Of a DNA stretch of 64,000 nucleotides, positions 9,560 through 18,417 are shown piece after piece. How positions within the stretch are numbered: position 1 is the stretch's first letter; each line of letters opens with the position of its first letter. Origin of the DNA: Halalkalibacter oceani (GTDB lineage: Bacteria; Bacillota; Bacilli; Bacillales; Bacillaceae_D); assembly GCF_040544555.1 (NCBI RefSeq), contig NZ_JBEPKD010000003.1, forward strand, positions 212,422-276,421, written 5' to 3'. The position numbers and the translations under genes are program-made. The notes under the pieces are model-generated. The model was not told where the DNA came from, did no database searches, and saw nothing but the letters and a program-made list of their open reading frames with translations.

Positions 9560-9673
9560 CTTGACCCCTCCTTCATCTGAAAATATCCTTGTCTTTAATA
9601 GTATCTTTTTCCCTACAAAATTGCAATGATTTTCACTGTAAAGGTTGTCTTTTCCCCAATCAGGCCTGTTCAT

Positions 9674-9699
9674 AAGAAAACCGCACAGCGGCTTTTCTT
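9674..9699 (-). terminator. Possible glsA terminator
   Basis: AAGAAAAGCCGC and GCGGTTTTCTT form a hairpin whose 5' arm includes the end of the glsA stop codon. The T-rich 3' arm is the only tail, so strength is uncertain. Confidence 0.45.
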
Positions 9700-10645
9700 A
9701 AAAAATACTGAGCTGATATTTCTTGGACAGCTTCTCAAGCAGTTTCATCCCGACTAAACTGTTCCCTTTGTCATCAAGAGACGGGCTGTAGATCCCGATT
9801 CCAAGCCGGTACGGAACGGCGCCGATGATTCCGCCAGAGACACCGCTTTTCGCCGGGATTCCAACCCTAATCGCAAATTCGCCTGAGGCGTTGTACATAC
9901 CGCAAGTTACCATAAATGTCTTAACAAGTCTGGCGATATCCCTTTCCATAATCGGCTCTTTTGTATCAGGATGAATCCCGTCATAAGCGAGCGAATAGCC
10001 AATTTTCGCCAAATCCCGGCACGTGACCTCGATCGCACACTGCTTCGTGTACAATTCAAGCAGCTTCTCGACATCCCCTTCAATAATACCGTGCTGCCGT
10101 AAAAAATAAGCCAATGAACGGTTCAAGTCAGCTGATTCCCACTCAGACCGGGCGACTTTGTCATTGTATGTAAGGGCGCTGTTTCCAGAAAGAAGTCTGA
10201 CAAACTCGAGAATCCTCGTCAGCTTTTCATCAACCGACCCTCCTTTGATCAAGGCGGTGACCGCTAAAGCGCCTGCGTTGATCATTGGATTGAGCGGCTT
10301 TGATGGAACCTGTGTTTCCAGCTTTGAAATCGAATTAAACGGATCCCCCGTCGGCTCCATCCCGACTTTAGCGAAAACTGTTTCTTCGCCATGATCGATT
10401 AAAGCCAGGGCAAGCGTCAGCACTTTTGAAATGCTTTGCAGTGTAAATAATTGCTCATCATTGCCTTCGCTGAAACATGTATTTCTCCCGTCGTAAATCG
10501 CGACCGCCACATCATCGGGGTCTGCTTCGGCAAGCGCCGGAATATAGTCAGCGACTTGTCCGAATTTCGTCAATTCCTTTGTCTCACTCACCATTTTTCT
10601 CAGATCCTCTTCATATTTGCAAAGCAGCTGCTGATCCTCTGACAT
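9698..10645 (-). CDS. glsA: Glutaminase
   Basis: The enzyme hydrolyses glutamine to glutamate and ammonia. The 315-aa protein belongs to the serine-dependent beta-lactamase-like glutaminase family; the nucleophile motif SISK (in LQSISKVLTLAL) and the conserved KSGVSGGI block are visible. Its place beside ylaN and ylaL matches B. subtilis glsA2 (ylaM). GGAGGAG lies 7 bp before the chosen ATG at 10645; a frame extending to 10753 would run through the promoter region toward ylaL and is rejected. It is divergent from ylaL. Confidence 0.95.
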   Translation of the reverse strand: MSEDQQLLCKYEEDLRKMVSETKELTKFGQVADYIPALAEADPDDVAVAIYDGRNTCFSEGNDEQLFTLQSISKVLTLALALIDHGEETVFAKVGMEPTGDPFNSISKLETQVPSKPLNPMINAGALAVTALIKGGSVDEKLTRILEFVRLLSGNSALTYNDKVARSEWESADLNRSLAYFLRQHGIIEGDVEKLLELYTKQCAIEVTCRDLAKIGYSLAYDGIHPDTKEPIMERDIARLVKTFMVTCGMYNASGEFAIRVGIPAKSGVSGGIIGAVPYRLGIGIYSPSLDDKGNSLVGMKLLEKLSKKYQLSIF

Positions 10646-10691
10646 CGTTGCTCTCCTCCATTCATGAACTGTCCCAATAGCTTTCCCAAAA

Positions 10692-10720
10692 GTGACAAAA
10701 AGCTTGTAACCCTTTATACT
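10692..10720 (+). promoter_or_regulatory. ylaL promoter
   Basis: GTGACA and TATACT are separated by exactly 17 bp and lie 35 bp before the ylaL start, a good sigma-A match. Confidence 0.65.
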
Positions 10721-10755
10721 TAGGAAATGAATCCGCAAGTTTAGGAGGAACATCC

Positions 10756-11271
10756 ATGAATGAATTTGTTTTTTTTATTGACGGAAACGTTGATCATCCG
10801 TTAACGATTGACCCATCCGTTTGGATTTTTGATGAACGGAAAATCGATCTCCATACATATTTTGATGAACTGGCAACGAAAGAGGACGAGGAAACGGCCT
10901 ACAAAAAGGCGATTTCCGCCCAATGGGACAAAGAAATTACAGAAGGCTCTGAGCCGCCCAATCCAAACTCCAATCAAAACCGAATTACGATTGACAAAAA
11001 GAAACTGGCTGAAGGATCGTTTGGCATGCCGCTTAAGCCATTTCTGGCAAACGCCGAACCGCATGCCGACACCACTCATGTCGATATTCATAAACAGGAC
11101 GGGACGACAGAGCGAATCACCTATGAGCAGGCACTGGCAGCAGTCGCCGGCTTCGCCGATAAAGGCCAGCCTTTACGGGAAGACGGCCCTATTCACCTTT
11201 ATTTTGGTGACGGCTCGAACAGGAAAAACCCGATCAAGTTTATTTCACGTTTTACCTTGTTAAAAGAATAG
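10756..11271 (+). CDS. ylaL: YlaL-like conserved hypothetical protein
   Basis: This is a 171-aa acidic, soluble protein with no signal peptide or membrane segment. The opening MNEFVFFIDGNVDHPLTIDPSVWIF-type block and its location between glsA and ylaK match Bacillus YlaL, a family without a proven function. AGGAGGAACATCC precedes the ATG and a sigma-A promoter lies 35 bp upstream. A bidirectional hairpin separates it from the convergent ylaK. I see no catalytic motif. Confidence 0.8.
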   Translation: MNEFVFFIDGNVDHPLTIDPSVWIFDERKIDLHTYFDELATKEDEETAYKKAISAQWDKEITEGSEPPNPNSNQNRITIDKKKLAEGSFGMPLKPFLANAEPHADTTHVDIHKQDGTTERITYEQALAAVAGFADKGQPLREDGPIHLYFGDGSNRKNPIKFISRFTLLKE

Positions 11272-11336
11272 TTCCGGGTAGCTTGAAAGGTAGCCCCTTG
11301 TTACTGTCATTGAGCTAAAAAACCGCAGTGGCTTCA

Positions 11337-11377
11337 GGGTTGTCTAAAAAGGTAATAGGAAGCATTTTAGACAACCC
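11337..11377. terminator. Bidirectional ylaL/ylaK terminator
   Basis: A perfect 13-bp stem, GGGTTGTCTAAAA with TTTTAGACAACCC, sits between the convergent stops of ylaL and ylaK. The A/T-rich inner arms are next to the loop rather than the tail, so efficiency is uncertain. Confidence 0.65.
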
Positions 11378-11383
11378 CCTCCC

Positions 11384-12712
11384 CTATAGTAAATCGGCAG
11401 CAAGCTGCGCCAGTCCCGAGCGTTCCCCTTTCACCAGTTTCACATGTCCGCTCGCCGTCTGATCCTTAAACTTTTCAACGACATAGGTTAGCCCGTTGTT
11501 GTATTCATCAAGATAAGGATGATCAATTTGCTGCGGATCACCCATCAGCACGATCTTGCTCCGCTCCCCGACACGCGTCAAAATCGTCTTCACTTCATGC
11601 TTTGTCAGGTTTTGCGCTTCATCAATGATAATAAATTGATCCGGAATACTTCTACCGCGAATATAGGTAAGTGCTTCTACTTGAATCGAACCCATCCCCG
11701 CTAAAATATGATCAAGCTCGCCTGGCTTTTTCGTATTAAAAAGATATTCCAGATTGTCGTATATCGGCTGCATCCACGGACGGAGCTTTTCATCCTTTTC
11801 GCCGGGCAGATAGCCGATATCTTTGCCGAGCGGCACAACCGGCCTTGCGACGACGAGCTTCTTATACTTGCCCATATCCTCGGTCTGCATCAACCCGGCT
11901 GCCAGCGAAAGCAAGGTTTTGCCCGTTCCCGCCTTGCCGATCATCGTGACGAGATGAATATCGTCGCGCAACAGCAATTCAAGCGCCATCCGCTGCTGAA
12001 CATTTCGCGACCTGATCCCCCATACTTGATCGATGTCACAGACAAATGGCTTTACCATCTTTCCATCCGGCTCGACTTTCCCAAGCGCCGAGCTTGAGCT
12101 GCCGAGGGCGTCCTTCATAATAATAAATTGATGAGGATAAAAAGGATGCTTCGTCAATTCGGAAATCGCCAGCCCGCCATTCGCATAAAATGACTGCATC
12201 ACTTCAGCCTCGACATAGACCTCGACATAGCCCGGATACACATGATCAAGCTCGACGACGCGATCACTGAGATAATCCTCGGCAGTCAAACCGAGCGCAT
12301 CCGCCTTTACCCGAACGAGCGCGTCCTTACTAACAAGAATCACTTTTCTGCCTTCATTTTTTTCCTGCTCCTCTAACATGAGGTTTAAGGCAACTGCTAT
12401 AATTCGATTATCATTTGTCATATCGGCAAACCAATCTTTCAGCCGCTGAAACGACTTGTGATTTAATTCAACTCTTACTTTTCCCCCAGGCTCAATGTGG
12501 ACACCTTCATGCAATTTTCCTTTCCCTCGTAAATTATCTATCAGCTTAGAAAATTGACGTGCATTTCGCCCAATTTCATCCATATAACGTTTTTTTGAAT
12601 CAACCTCTTCGAGTACAATCGCCGGGATGACCACTTCGTTATCCTGAAATGAAAAGATGGAGTACGGGTCCTGTAAAAGTACGTTCGTGTCCAAAACGTA
12701 AATTTTCTTCAA
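11384..12712 (-). CDS. ylaK: PIN domain-PhoH family ATPase
   Basis: This 442-aa protein combines an N-terminal PIN nuclease-like domain (about 1-150; VLDTNVLLQD and later acidic residues) with a C-terminal PhoH/RecD-like P-loop ATPase (about 210-442; Walker A GKAGTGKT, Walker B FIIIDEAQN). PIN-PhoH proteins are thought to act as RNA helicase/ribonucleases. The start is a TTG with AGGAGG 7 bp upstream. It is convergent with ylaL. The domain calls are firm; the substrate is unknown. Confidence 0.93.
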   Translation of the reverse strand: MKKIYVLDTNVLLQDPYSIFSFQDNEVVIPAIVLEEVDSKKRYMDEIGRNARQFSKLIDNLRGKGKLHEGVHIEPGGKVRVELNHKSFQRLKDWFADMTNDNRIIAVALNLMLEEQEKNEGRKVILVSKDALVRVKADALGLTAEDYLSDRVVELDHVYPGYVEVYVEAEVMQSFYANGGLAISELTKHPFYPHQFIIMKDALGSSSSALGKVEPDGKMVKPFVCDIDQVWGIRSRNVQQRMALELLLRDDIHLVTMIGKAGTGKTLLSLAAGLMQTEDMGKYKKLVVARPVVPLGKDIGYLPGEKDEKLRPWMQPIYDNLEYLFNTKKPGELDHILAGMGSIQVEALTYIRGRSIPDQFIIIDEAQNLTKHEVKTILTRVGERSKIVLMGDPQQIDHPYLDEYNNGLTYVVEKFKDQTASGHVKLVKGERSGLAQLAADLL

Positions 12713-12857
12713 TATTTTGCCTCCTGACTAAAGAATCATTATCGACTGCTTATTAGTAAGATATGCAGCAGAGATCACTTAGTACATCAATCCCTATCTA
12801 TTTTGAATGTATGTGCAAGCCTGATAAGTTAGACGAAGGAAATCGTCCTCTTCAGAC

Positions 12858-12893
12858 AAAAAAAGCCCAGTCGTCCACTGACTAAGCTTTTTT
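12858..12893 (-). terminator. Terminator of the flavin-fold gene
   Basis: On the minus strand AAAAAAGC..AGTC pairs with GACT..GCTTTTTTT across the stop codon region, ending in a seven-T run. Confidence 0.8.
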
Positions 12894-13337
12894 GAGTGCG
12901 TCCATAACTTGACGGTCTAATTTCGCTGCCGCCTCTGCATCATATGTTTTGTCATATTGAGGTTCAGTTACCATTTTCGCTCCGTAAAACATCACGTCGC
13001 GTACTTCTTCTATTTGAACTTCGACGAGTGCCAGCTTTAAAGGCACAGCTTCTATTTTCTCAGTGACAATCGTCGCTGAGCCAGAAATTGAATAGGTGGA
13101 ACCGTTGGCGATTAATGAAATGACAATACGGCTTTCCGCTTTCATGTTGGCAAGCATGCGCGAACGATTATAGATCGCAAAACGGATCGTCTCCATAGTT
13201 GGTGCGAAAATCCATGAAATAGCTGTCACGTTCGGACCATTTGTTTCGTGATCTGTTGTCGCAATCGTGACATATCTTTCCTTTTGCAGAAGGGGAAACA
13301 ACTCCTCGGTTAACGTCTGCTCTACTCGATTAGCCAT
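12882..13337 (-). CDS. Pyridoxamine 5'-phosphate oxidase-fold protein
   Basis: The 151-aa protein has the split beta-barrel fold pattern of the PPOX-like flavin/heme-binding family: an early ERYVTIATTD strand pair, then AISWIF and MLANMKAESRIVISLI. Such proteins bind FMN, F420 or heme and have varied roles; I cannot assign a substrate. Start at ATG 13337 (MANRVEQ) with GGGAGG 7 bp upstream, rather than the longer frame to 13361. It occupies the position where B. subtilis has ylaJ, so it appears to be a lineage-specific replacement. Confidence 0.8.
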   Translation of the reverse strand: MANRVEQTLTEELFPLLQKERYVTIATTDHETNGPNVTAISWIFAPTMETIRFAIYNRSRMLANMKAESRIVISLIANGSTYSISGSATIVTEKIEAVPLKLALVEVQIEEVRDVMFYGAKMVTEPQYDKTYDAEAAAKLDRQVMDALKKA

Positions 13338-13522
13338 GTACATTCCTCCCATTTCATTCATTTCCCACTCTCACCTTCTACTATACCGATTTTTATCGTC
13401 AAAGCAAACTGATTTCTGTTGCCGCCGGAAAAAACCTTCGCCTTCTCCGGTAAAGAAGCCCCGTCAAAGATAGACTTTTTTGGCCGTTTTTCATACAATA
13501 GAGAGAGAATGGAGTGAAAAGC

Positions 13523-13693
13523 ATGAGAGTCAAATGTGTGTTATGTGATAAAATTGATACGCTTGACGATCACCTTCCGCTCGCCAAGCGGTTGCGTAAT
13601 CGCCCGATTCATACCTATATGTGTGAAGAATGCCATGAACGAATCACCCGAAAAACAGAAGAAAAGAAAAACGCGAAGCGCCATATTGGTTAG
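13523..13693 (+). CDS. ylaI: YlaI-like zinc-ribbon protein
   Basis: This short gene encodes 56 aa with two CxxC pairs, Cys5/Cys8 and Cys34/Cys37, spaced as in a zinc ribbon, plus the conserved RLRNRPIHTYMC segment of the DUF2197/YlaI family. A GGAG site lies 8 bp before the ATG. Its place near typA matches B. subtilis. The function of the family is unknown. A strong intrinsic terminator follows 16 bp after the stop, supporting a real transcription unit. Confidence 0.85.
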   Translation: MRVKCVLCDKIDTLDDHLPLAKRLRNRPIHTYMCEECHERITRKTEEKKNAKRHIG

Positions 13694-13709
13694 CAGCCCA
13701 ATGTAGTCA

Positions 13710-13756
13710 GCCTGTCGACAAAGTCTCTGAAAACGAGACGGTCGACAGGCTTTTTT
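13710..13756 (+). terminator. ylaI terminator
   Basis: The stem GCCTGTCGAC..GTCTC pairs with GAGAC..GTCGACAGGC and is followed by TTTTTT. Confidence 0.9.
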
Positions 13757-13861
13757 ATCTAACATGGATAGAGGAGGAGATCGTTTGGATTGAAAAATTG
13801 GTGCTGGAAAACCATCAATAAAGTACCAAATAGGTTCATGATGGACCCCTTCTATCGTTCT

Positions 13862-13999
13862 TTATGGACCTTTTGAGTTTTCATTGCTTTCAGCATGTCG
13901 AATGATACTCCTTGATAGGCTTGTCCCGCCAGCAAATAGGATCGCAATGACCATTGCTATCGCAAGAATAGTCATTGTACGGGTCTTCAAGGTGTTCAT
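13862..13999 (-). CDS. Small single-pass membrane protein
   Basis: This 45-aa frame has a basic start (MNTLKTRT), one hydrophobic segment (about 8-23) and a polar tail. GAAGGAG lies 8 bp before the ATG at 13999; the longer frame to 14206 has no site and overlaps the ylaH terminator. It lies downstream of that terminator, so it would need its own promoter. I do not recognise a family. Confidence 0.5.
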   Translation of the reverse strand: MNTLKTRTMTILAIAMVIAILFAGGTSLSRSIIRHAESNENSKGP

Positions 14000-14034
14000 C
14001 TCTATCACTCCTTCATAGCTGTGAATCCTCTCAA

Positions 14035-14084
14035 ACAAAAAGAAGGGTGCCGCAAAAGCTAACGCTTCTGGCGACACCCTTCTT
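14035..14084 (-). terminator. typA-ylaH terminator
   Basis: GAAGGGTGTCGC..AGC pairs with GCT..GCGGCACCCTTC just after the ylaH stop on the minus strand, followed by TTTTTGTTT. Confidence 0.9.
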
Positions 14085-14085
14085 G

Positions 14086-14415
14086 CTATGCCTCGCGGTT
14101 CTGTTTTCGATGAAGATGCAAGCGGAAACGGTACGCCCCGAGAAATAAAGCCGATATGATCAAGACGACGATAATCGGTGCCCCGAAAGCAAATTCGAGA
14201 ATCCACAGGACGAAGCAGCCAATCACCAGCATCACATACACAACAACTTTCTTTAAAATCGGCAGCTCCCGGGCAAATCCCAAGTTAAAAACGATAATCC
14301 CAAGGGCGACGATCGCTACATAAGCCCAAAACCCGTTCCATGGATTTTCCGCCGTTGCTCTCATCAGCCACGTTAAATTTTCCAGTTCTTGTTCGGTTAA
14401 CTGTTGCTCTCCCAT
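14086..14415 (-). CDS. ylaH: YlaH-like membrane protein
   Basis: The 109-aa protein has three predicted membrane helices (about 25-45, 52-72, 74-92) and a basic C-terminus (RFRLHLHRKQNR). It follows typA by 31 bp on the same strand, as in B. subtilis, and matches the YlaH-like family, which has no known function. The chosen ATG has AGGTGAG about 9 bp upstream; a GTG three codons earlier overlaps that site. Confidence 0.85.
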   Translation of the reverse strand: MGEQQLTEQELENLTWLMRATAENPWNGFWAYVAIVALGIIVFNLGFARELPILKKVVVYVMLVIGCFVLWILEFAFGAPIIVVLIISALFLGAYRFRLHLHRKQNREA

Positions 14416-14446
14416 CCTCAGCACCTCACCTTTCTAACGTAAAGCA

Positions 14447-16285
14447 TTATGACTTCATGGCGAGCTTTCTCCGCTTTTCTTCACGTTCCCGTTCAGATTT
14501 ATTAAGAATTTTCTTCCGCAGACGAATCGACTGTGGCGTCAGCTCACAAAATTCATCTTCGTTCAAATACTCAAGCGCTTCTTCAAGCGTCATGATCCGC
14601 GGCTTTTTCATCGTGACCGTGTTTTCCTTCGTCGCGGAACGAACATTCGTCTGCTGCTTCATTTTCGTTATATTGACAGACAGATCATTATCACGCGTAT
14701 GTTCACCGACAATCTGTCCTTCGTAAATTTCCGTTCCCGGCTCAACAAAAATCGTTCCGCGATCTTCAACCTGCATAATCCCGTATTGAGTAGCCTTTCC
14801 GGTTTCCATCGAGACAAGCACACCCTGGCGTCGTCCGCCAACCTGGCCCGGTGTTATAGGTGCATAGCTGTCAAAAGAATGGTTAATGATCCCGTACCCT
14901 CTTGTCTGCGAAAGAAACTCTGTCGTATAACCAATCAGCCCGCGCGCCGGCACAAGAAACTCCAGGCGAACCTGGCCGCCGCCGTTGTTCGTCATATTGA
15001 GCATTTCACCTTTACGCTCTCCAAGCGACTCCATCACCGAACCGGTATATTCTTCAGGCACATCAATTTGAACCCGTTCCATCGGCTCTGACTTTACGCC
15101 GTCAATTTCACGGATAATGACCTCAGGCTTGGAAACCTGCAGCTCATAGCCTTGGCGGCGCATATTTTCAATTAGGATCGACAAATGCAGCTCTCCACGG
15201 CCGGAGACAATCCACACATCCGGAGAATCTGTATTTTCAACACGTAAACTGACATCAGTTTCCAGCTCTGATTTCAACCGTTCCTCAAGCTTTCTGCTCG
15301 TGACAAACTTTCCTTCACGTCCTGCAAAAGGACTGTTGTTAACGAGAAACGTCATTTGCAATGTCGGTTCGTCAATCCGCAAAATCGGCAGTGCTTCCTG
15401 CTGATCAACCGGACAAACCGTTTCCCCAACGTTGATTTCTTCCATCCCGGAAACGGCAATCAAATCGCCGGCCTTCGCCTCTTCGATTTCAATCCGCTTT
15501 AAACCAAGGAAGCCGAAGATTTTCGTCACGCGATACTGCTTGACGGAGCCGTCGAGCTTCATTAAAGCCACTTGCTGTCCGACCTTGATCGTTCCACGAA
15601 AGACGCGGCCAATCCCAATCCGGCCGACATAATCATTATAATCAAGCATCGTGACCTGAAACTGCAGCGGCTCATCACTGTTATCAACAGGAGCCGGAAT
15701 CGCATCAATAATCATCTCAAACAGCGACGACATATCTTCATCCTGCTTTTCAGGATTTTTACTTGCCGTACCGTTAATCGCCGAGGCATAGACAACAGGG
15801 AAATCCAATTGATCTTCCTCAGCGCCGAGGTCGATAAATAAATCGATTACCTCGTCAACCACTTCAGTAGGGCGGGCGAAGTCACGGTCGATTTTGTTAA
15901 CGACCACAATTGGAGTCAGCTTTTGTTCAAGCGCTTTTTTCAACACAAAGCGCGTTTGCGGCATACAGCCTTCGTACGCATCGACGACAAGCAGCACACC
16001 ATCAACCATTTTCATGATCCGTTCCACTTCACCGCCAAAATCGGCATGTCCCGGGGTATCCATAATATTAATTCGTGTATCACCATAGTGAATCGCTGTA
16101 TTTTTAGCAAGAATCGTAATTCCGCGCTCTTTTTCCAGATCGTTTGAATCCATCGCCCGCTCATCGACCTGTTCATTTTCACGGAATGTACCAGACTGCT
16201 TTAAAAGCTGGTCAACAAGCGTCGTTTTTCCGTGATCGACGTGGGCAATGATGGCAATATTGCGTATATCATTACGAGTTTTCAT
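14447..16285 (-). CDS. typA: Ribosome-associated GTPase TypA/BipA
   Basis: TypA is a translational GTPase related to EF-G that binds the ribosome and aids 50S assembly and stress adaptation. The 612-aa protein has the G domain (P-loop AHVDHGKTTL, switch ERGITI, DTPGHADF, NKID), an EF-Tu domain 2, an EF-G-like domain 5, and the TypA-specific C-terminal region ending in basic residues. AAGGAGCG precedes the ATG. It heads a two-gene operon with ylaH and is divergent from ylaF. Confidence 0.98.
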   Translation of the reverse strand: MKTRNDIRNIAIIAHVDHGKTTLVDQLLKQSGTFRENEQVDERAMDSNDLEKERGITILAKNTAIHYGDTRINIMDTPGHADFGGEVERIMKMVDGVLLVVDAYEGCMPQTRFVLKKALEQKLTPIVVVNKIDRDFARPTEVVDEVIDLFIDLGAEEDQLDFPVVYASAINGTASKNPEKQDEDMSSLFEMIIDAIPAPVDNSDEPLQFQVTMLDYNDYVGRIGIGRVFRGTIKVGQQVALMKLDGSVKQYRVTKIFGFLGLKRIEIEEAKAGDLIAVSGMEEINVGETVCPVDQQEALPILRIDEPTLQMTFLVNNSPFAGREGKFVTSRKLEERLKSELETDVSLRVENTDSPDVWIVSGRGELHLSILIENMRRQGYELQVSKPEVIIREIDGVKSEPMERVQIDVPEEYTGSVMESLGERKGEMLNMTNNGGGQVRLEFLVPARGLIGYTTEFLSQTRGYGIINHSFDSYAPITPGQVGGRRQGVLVSMETGKATQYGIMQVEDRGTIFVEPGTEIYEGQIVGEHTRDNDLSVNITKMKQQTNVRSATKENTVTMKKPRIMTLEEALEYLNEDEFCELTPQSIRLRKKILNKSEREREEKRRKLAMKS

Positions 16286-16319
16286 TTTTTTCGCTCCTTA
16301 TTCGTTCATTAACTGTACA

Positions 16320-16347
16320 AGTATATCACAAATTAAATTTATTGAAA
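16320..16347 (-). promoter_or_regulatory. Possible typA promoter
   Basis: On the minus strand TTTCAA and TATACT are 16 bp apart, ending 35 bp before the typA ATG. Confidence 0.45.
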
Positions 16348-16510
16348 CCTTATTCGACAGGAAAAAGTCGAATCTTAGCACACGCCGCCCTTTTTTTCCA
16401 TTCCACTACAAGCATGAGGTTTAACGTATTTGTCACAATGGAGGCTTTTCCTTCCGCACAATTCACGGTAAACTGTAAAGAAGGGATTGTTTTTCTAAGG
16501 GGGAAAACAA

Positions 16511-16696
16511 ATGAAAAAAGAAAATATGCTATTCCTGCTTCTCGCTGTTATTACTGTCCTTTGTATCATGAGTATCGGAGTTGCTATAGCTGAAAGAAGT
16601 ACTCTTATTGGCATTTTAGCCTTCATCGGCATCCTCATCGCCATGGGGCTTGGCTTTAATCTGCGCAAAAAATTAAGAGAGTCGAGTGATATGTAA
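16511..16696 (+). CDS. ylaF: YlaF-like small membrane protein
   Basis: This 61-aa protein is made of two hydrophobic helices (about 6-27 and 31-49) and a basic tail (NLRKKLRESS). Its size and its position divergent from typA match YlaF (DUF5325) of B. subtilis, whose function is unknown. AAGGGGGAAAACAA precedes the ATG. A hairpin begins at the stop codon. Confidence 0.8.
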   Translation: MKKENMLFLLLAVITVLCIMSIGVAIAERSTLIGILAFIGILIAMGLGFNLRKKLRESSDM

Positions 16697-16720
16697 AAGC
16701 TGTCGTACAACGACAGCTTT
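16696..16720 (+). terminator. Hairpin after ylaF
   Basis: A perfect 11-bp stem, AAAGCTGTCGT with ACGACAGCTTT, starts at the ylaF stop. There is no further T-run, so it may be a weak terminator or an mRNA-stabilising end. Confidence 0.6.
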
Positions 16721-16842
16721 GAAGCAGTAAGTGGAGCCTGCACAATGGGTTAAAAAGCAAACAGGACGAAACCGCTGCTCCCCGCCGGGGATTCCTTCTC
16801 TACCGTAAACACAGAGTAATTTCAGCGTTTCGCCTTCCACGC

Positions 16843-16880
16843 AGTAAAAAGGGTGTCCCAGTCGGGACACCCTTTTTACT
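16843..16880. terminator. Bidirectional terminator at suhB end
   Basis: A perfect 17-bp stem, AGTAAAAAGGGTGTCCC with its complement around loop AGTC, overlaps the suhB stop and gives five T residues on either strand. Confidence 0.85.
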
Positions 16881-17676
16881 GTTCCTCTCCTAAATAGGCG
16901 GAGATCATTTCCTTATGTAAATGCGGTTTTCCAACAATGACAGTGCTTGGAGTGAGCAGCATCAACGGTTCGCCCTGGAAGGTTGATGCCTGACAGCCTA
17001 CTTCCTCAAGCAGGATAACGGCCGCGGCATAATCCCATGGCGACAGATTGACACTAAGATAACCGTCAAGTCGGTCGGCGGCCACATACGCAATCTCAAT
17101 CGCAGCCGAGCCATAGGAACGGACGCTGCGCACATCGCGGATTAAAGCGAGAAGCGGATTTCGGTAGGAATGCTTGCCATCGACGATCCAGCGGGCGTTC
17201 AAGCCGATAACGGACTCGTGAAGCGGGCGTTCCTTCACCGGCACAAGCTCTTTTCCATTTATATAAGCGCCGTGTCCTTTTACGGCATGAAATAACTCAT
17301 CGCTCATCACGTCATAAACAATTCCCACCATGCCGACACCTTCATGGTAAATCGCTACTGAAATCGCAAAATTATATTTTTGATGAACAAAGTTCATCGT
17401 CCCGTCAATCGGATCGATAATCCAAACTGTGCCCTCAAGGGACTCCAGCTCCTCTGCGACCCCTTCTTCACCAAGAAAATGATGATCCGGGTAGGTCTTT
17501 GAAATTTTATCAAAAAAATAAGATTCAATCGCCCGATCCACTTCCGTTACAAGATCGTTCGGGTTTGATTTCGCTTCGATATGGATCGGCTTCGCCAAAG
17601 AATCCTTTATTATATTCGCGGCTTCATACGTCCATTCCTGTGCGATCTTCTCAAGCTCTATCCAGTTCATAGTCAT
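16876..17676 (-). CDS. suhB: Inositol monophosphatase family protein
   Basis: This magnesium-dependent, lithium-sensitive phosphatase family acts on inositol phosphates and related sugar phosphates. The 266-aa protein carries the metal ligands GEE (Glu70), the signature WIIDPIDGTMNF (Asp88, Asp91) and a C-terminal SPWDYAAAVILLEEVG motif. GGGGGTC precedes the ATG. It corresponds to B. subtilis yktC. The physiological substrate cannot be read from sequence. Confidence 0.95.
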   Translation of the reverse strand: MTMNWIELEKIAQEWTYEAANIIKDSLAKPIHIEAKSNPNDLVTEVDRAIESYFFDKISKTYPDHHFLGEEGVAEELESLEGTVWIIDPIDGTMNFVHQKYNFAISVAIYHEGVGMVGIVYDVMSDELFHAVKGHGAYINGKELVPVKERPLHESVIGLNARWIVDGKHSYRNPLLALIRDVRSVRSYGSAAIEIAYVAADRLDGYLSVNLSPWDYAAAVILLEEVGCQASTFQGEPLMLLTPSTVIVGKPHLHKEMISAYLGEEQ

Positions 17677-17822
17677 ATCCGTGACCCCCTCAACATGAAT
17701 GACGCTTCCCTTCCCTTTTATTATGACACAGATTAGGATAGAAGGAAAATCTAACCTTGTTTTGTCCCATCCAAAGAGGCCAGACTTAAGGTAAAAAACA
17801 CAGGAGTGGCTCCGTTATGCGC

Positions 17823-17996
17823 AAAGAGCTTGAGACAAAACTAGCTTTGGACCTACTGGCAATGGCTTCACACACCACAAGCCCGTTGTGAGAAACCCAC
17901 TCACAACGGGCTTTAAAAGATCGTGGCGGTTCCGCTCATTGCTTAGAGAGGCTGGGAAAAAGGTAAAAAAACAACCTTTTATCCCAGCCTCTCTTT
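17823..17996 (+). repeat. Modular intergenic repeat, full-length copy A
   Basis: This 174-bp element begins AAAGAGCTTGAGACAAAACT, contains a perfect 14-bp stem hairpin (17879-17913, arms AAGCCCGTTGTGAG and complement) and ends with the hairpin AGAGGCTGGGA..AAGGT / ACCTTTT..CCCAGCCTCT. It is over 90% identical to 35366-35536 by eye. It abuts the stop codon of the minus-strand gene at 17998, for which the last hairpin can act as terminator. Confidence 0.9.
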
Positions 17997-17997
17997 C

Positions 17998-18189
17998 TCA
18001 ATACACTTCTAATTGAAGAAGTTCACGCCGCAATTGCTCCAGCCGTCGTTTCGTCTGATTGATTACATCAAGGTCTTCTGCAAGTATAGCATCATGTAGG
18101 GTTGTCAGCTCATAATCAATTTCAAGCCGTAATACAGAAACTCTCTTTTCGCCGTCTTTACGTCTAAAAGTTTGCACTACTTGTTCCAT
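17998..18189 (-). CDS. Small coiled-coil protein in the ykzI position
   Basis: This 63-aa charged protein is predicted to be almost entirely helical, with heptad-like leucines (RRLEQLRRELLQLEVY). It lies between suhB and yktB, where B. subtilis has ykzI, and is probably its counterpart, though I could not confirm this by alignment. GGGAG lies 9 bp before the ATG. Repeat copy A begins 1 bp after its stop. Function unknown. Confidence 0.7.
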   Translation of the reverse strand: MEQVVQTFRRKDGEKRVSVLRLEIDYELTTLHDAILAEDLDVINQTKRRLEQLRRELLQLEVY

Positions 18190-18417
18190 ATCGCTACACT
18201 CCCTTACAGTAATCTGACTCCTCTTTTTTCATGCGTCAATAAACGAAATTTTCAGTTATTTAATATAGCATATGTTATATCAGAAAAAAATGCAATCAAA
18301 AAACACCGGAAAGCAGGAATTGCCATTTCTCCACATGTTCGCTGGTGCATTTATTTAGAGTAATTTTTTAGGGTATGATAGGATAAAAGAAGCATGAAAA
18401 AAAGTGAGGGACATAAC

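Noticed and set aside
13862..14206. Full 114-codon frame after ylaH
   Set aside because: Its first 69 codons run through the ylaH terminator and the 3' end of ylaH; only the last 45 codons have a ribosome site.
17823..17996. Repeat copies as a CRISPR array
   Set aside because: Copies are dispersed, 90-170 bp long and without regularly spaced spacers; no cas genes occur.
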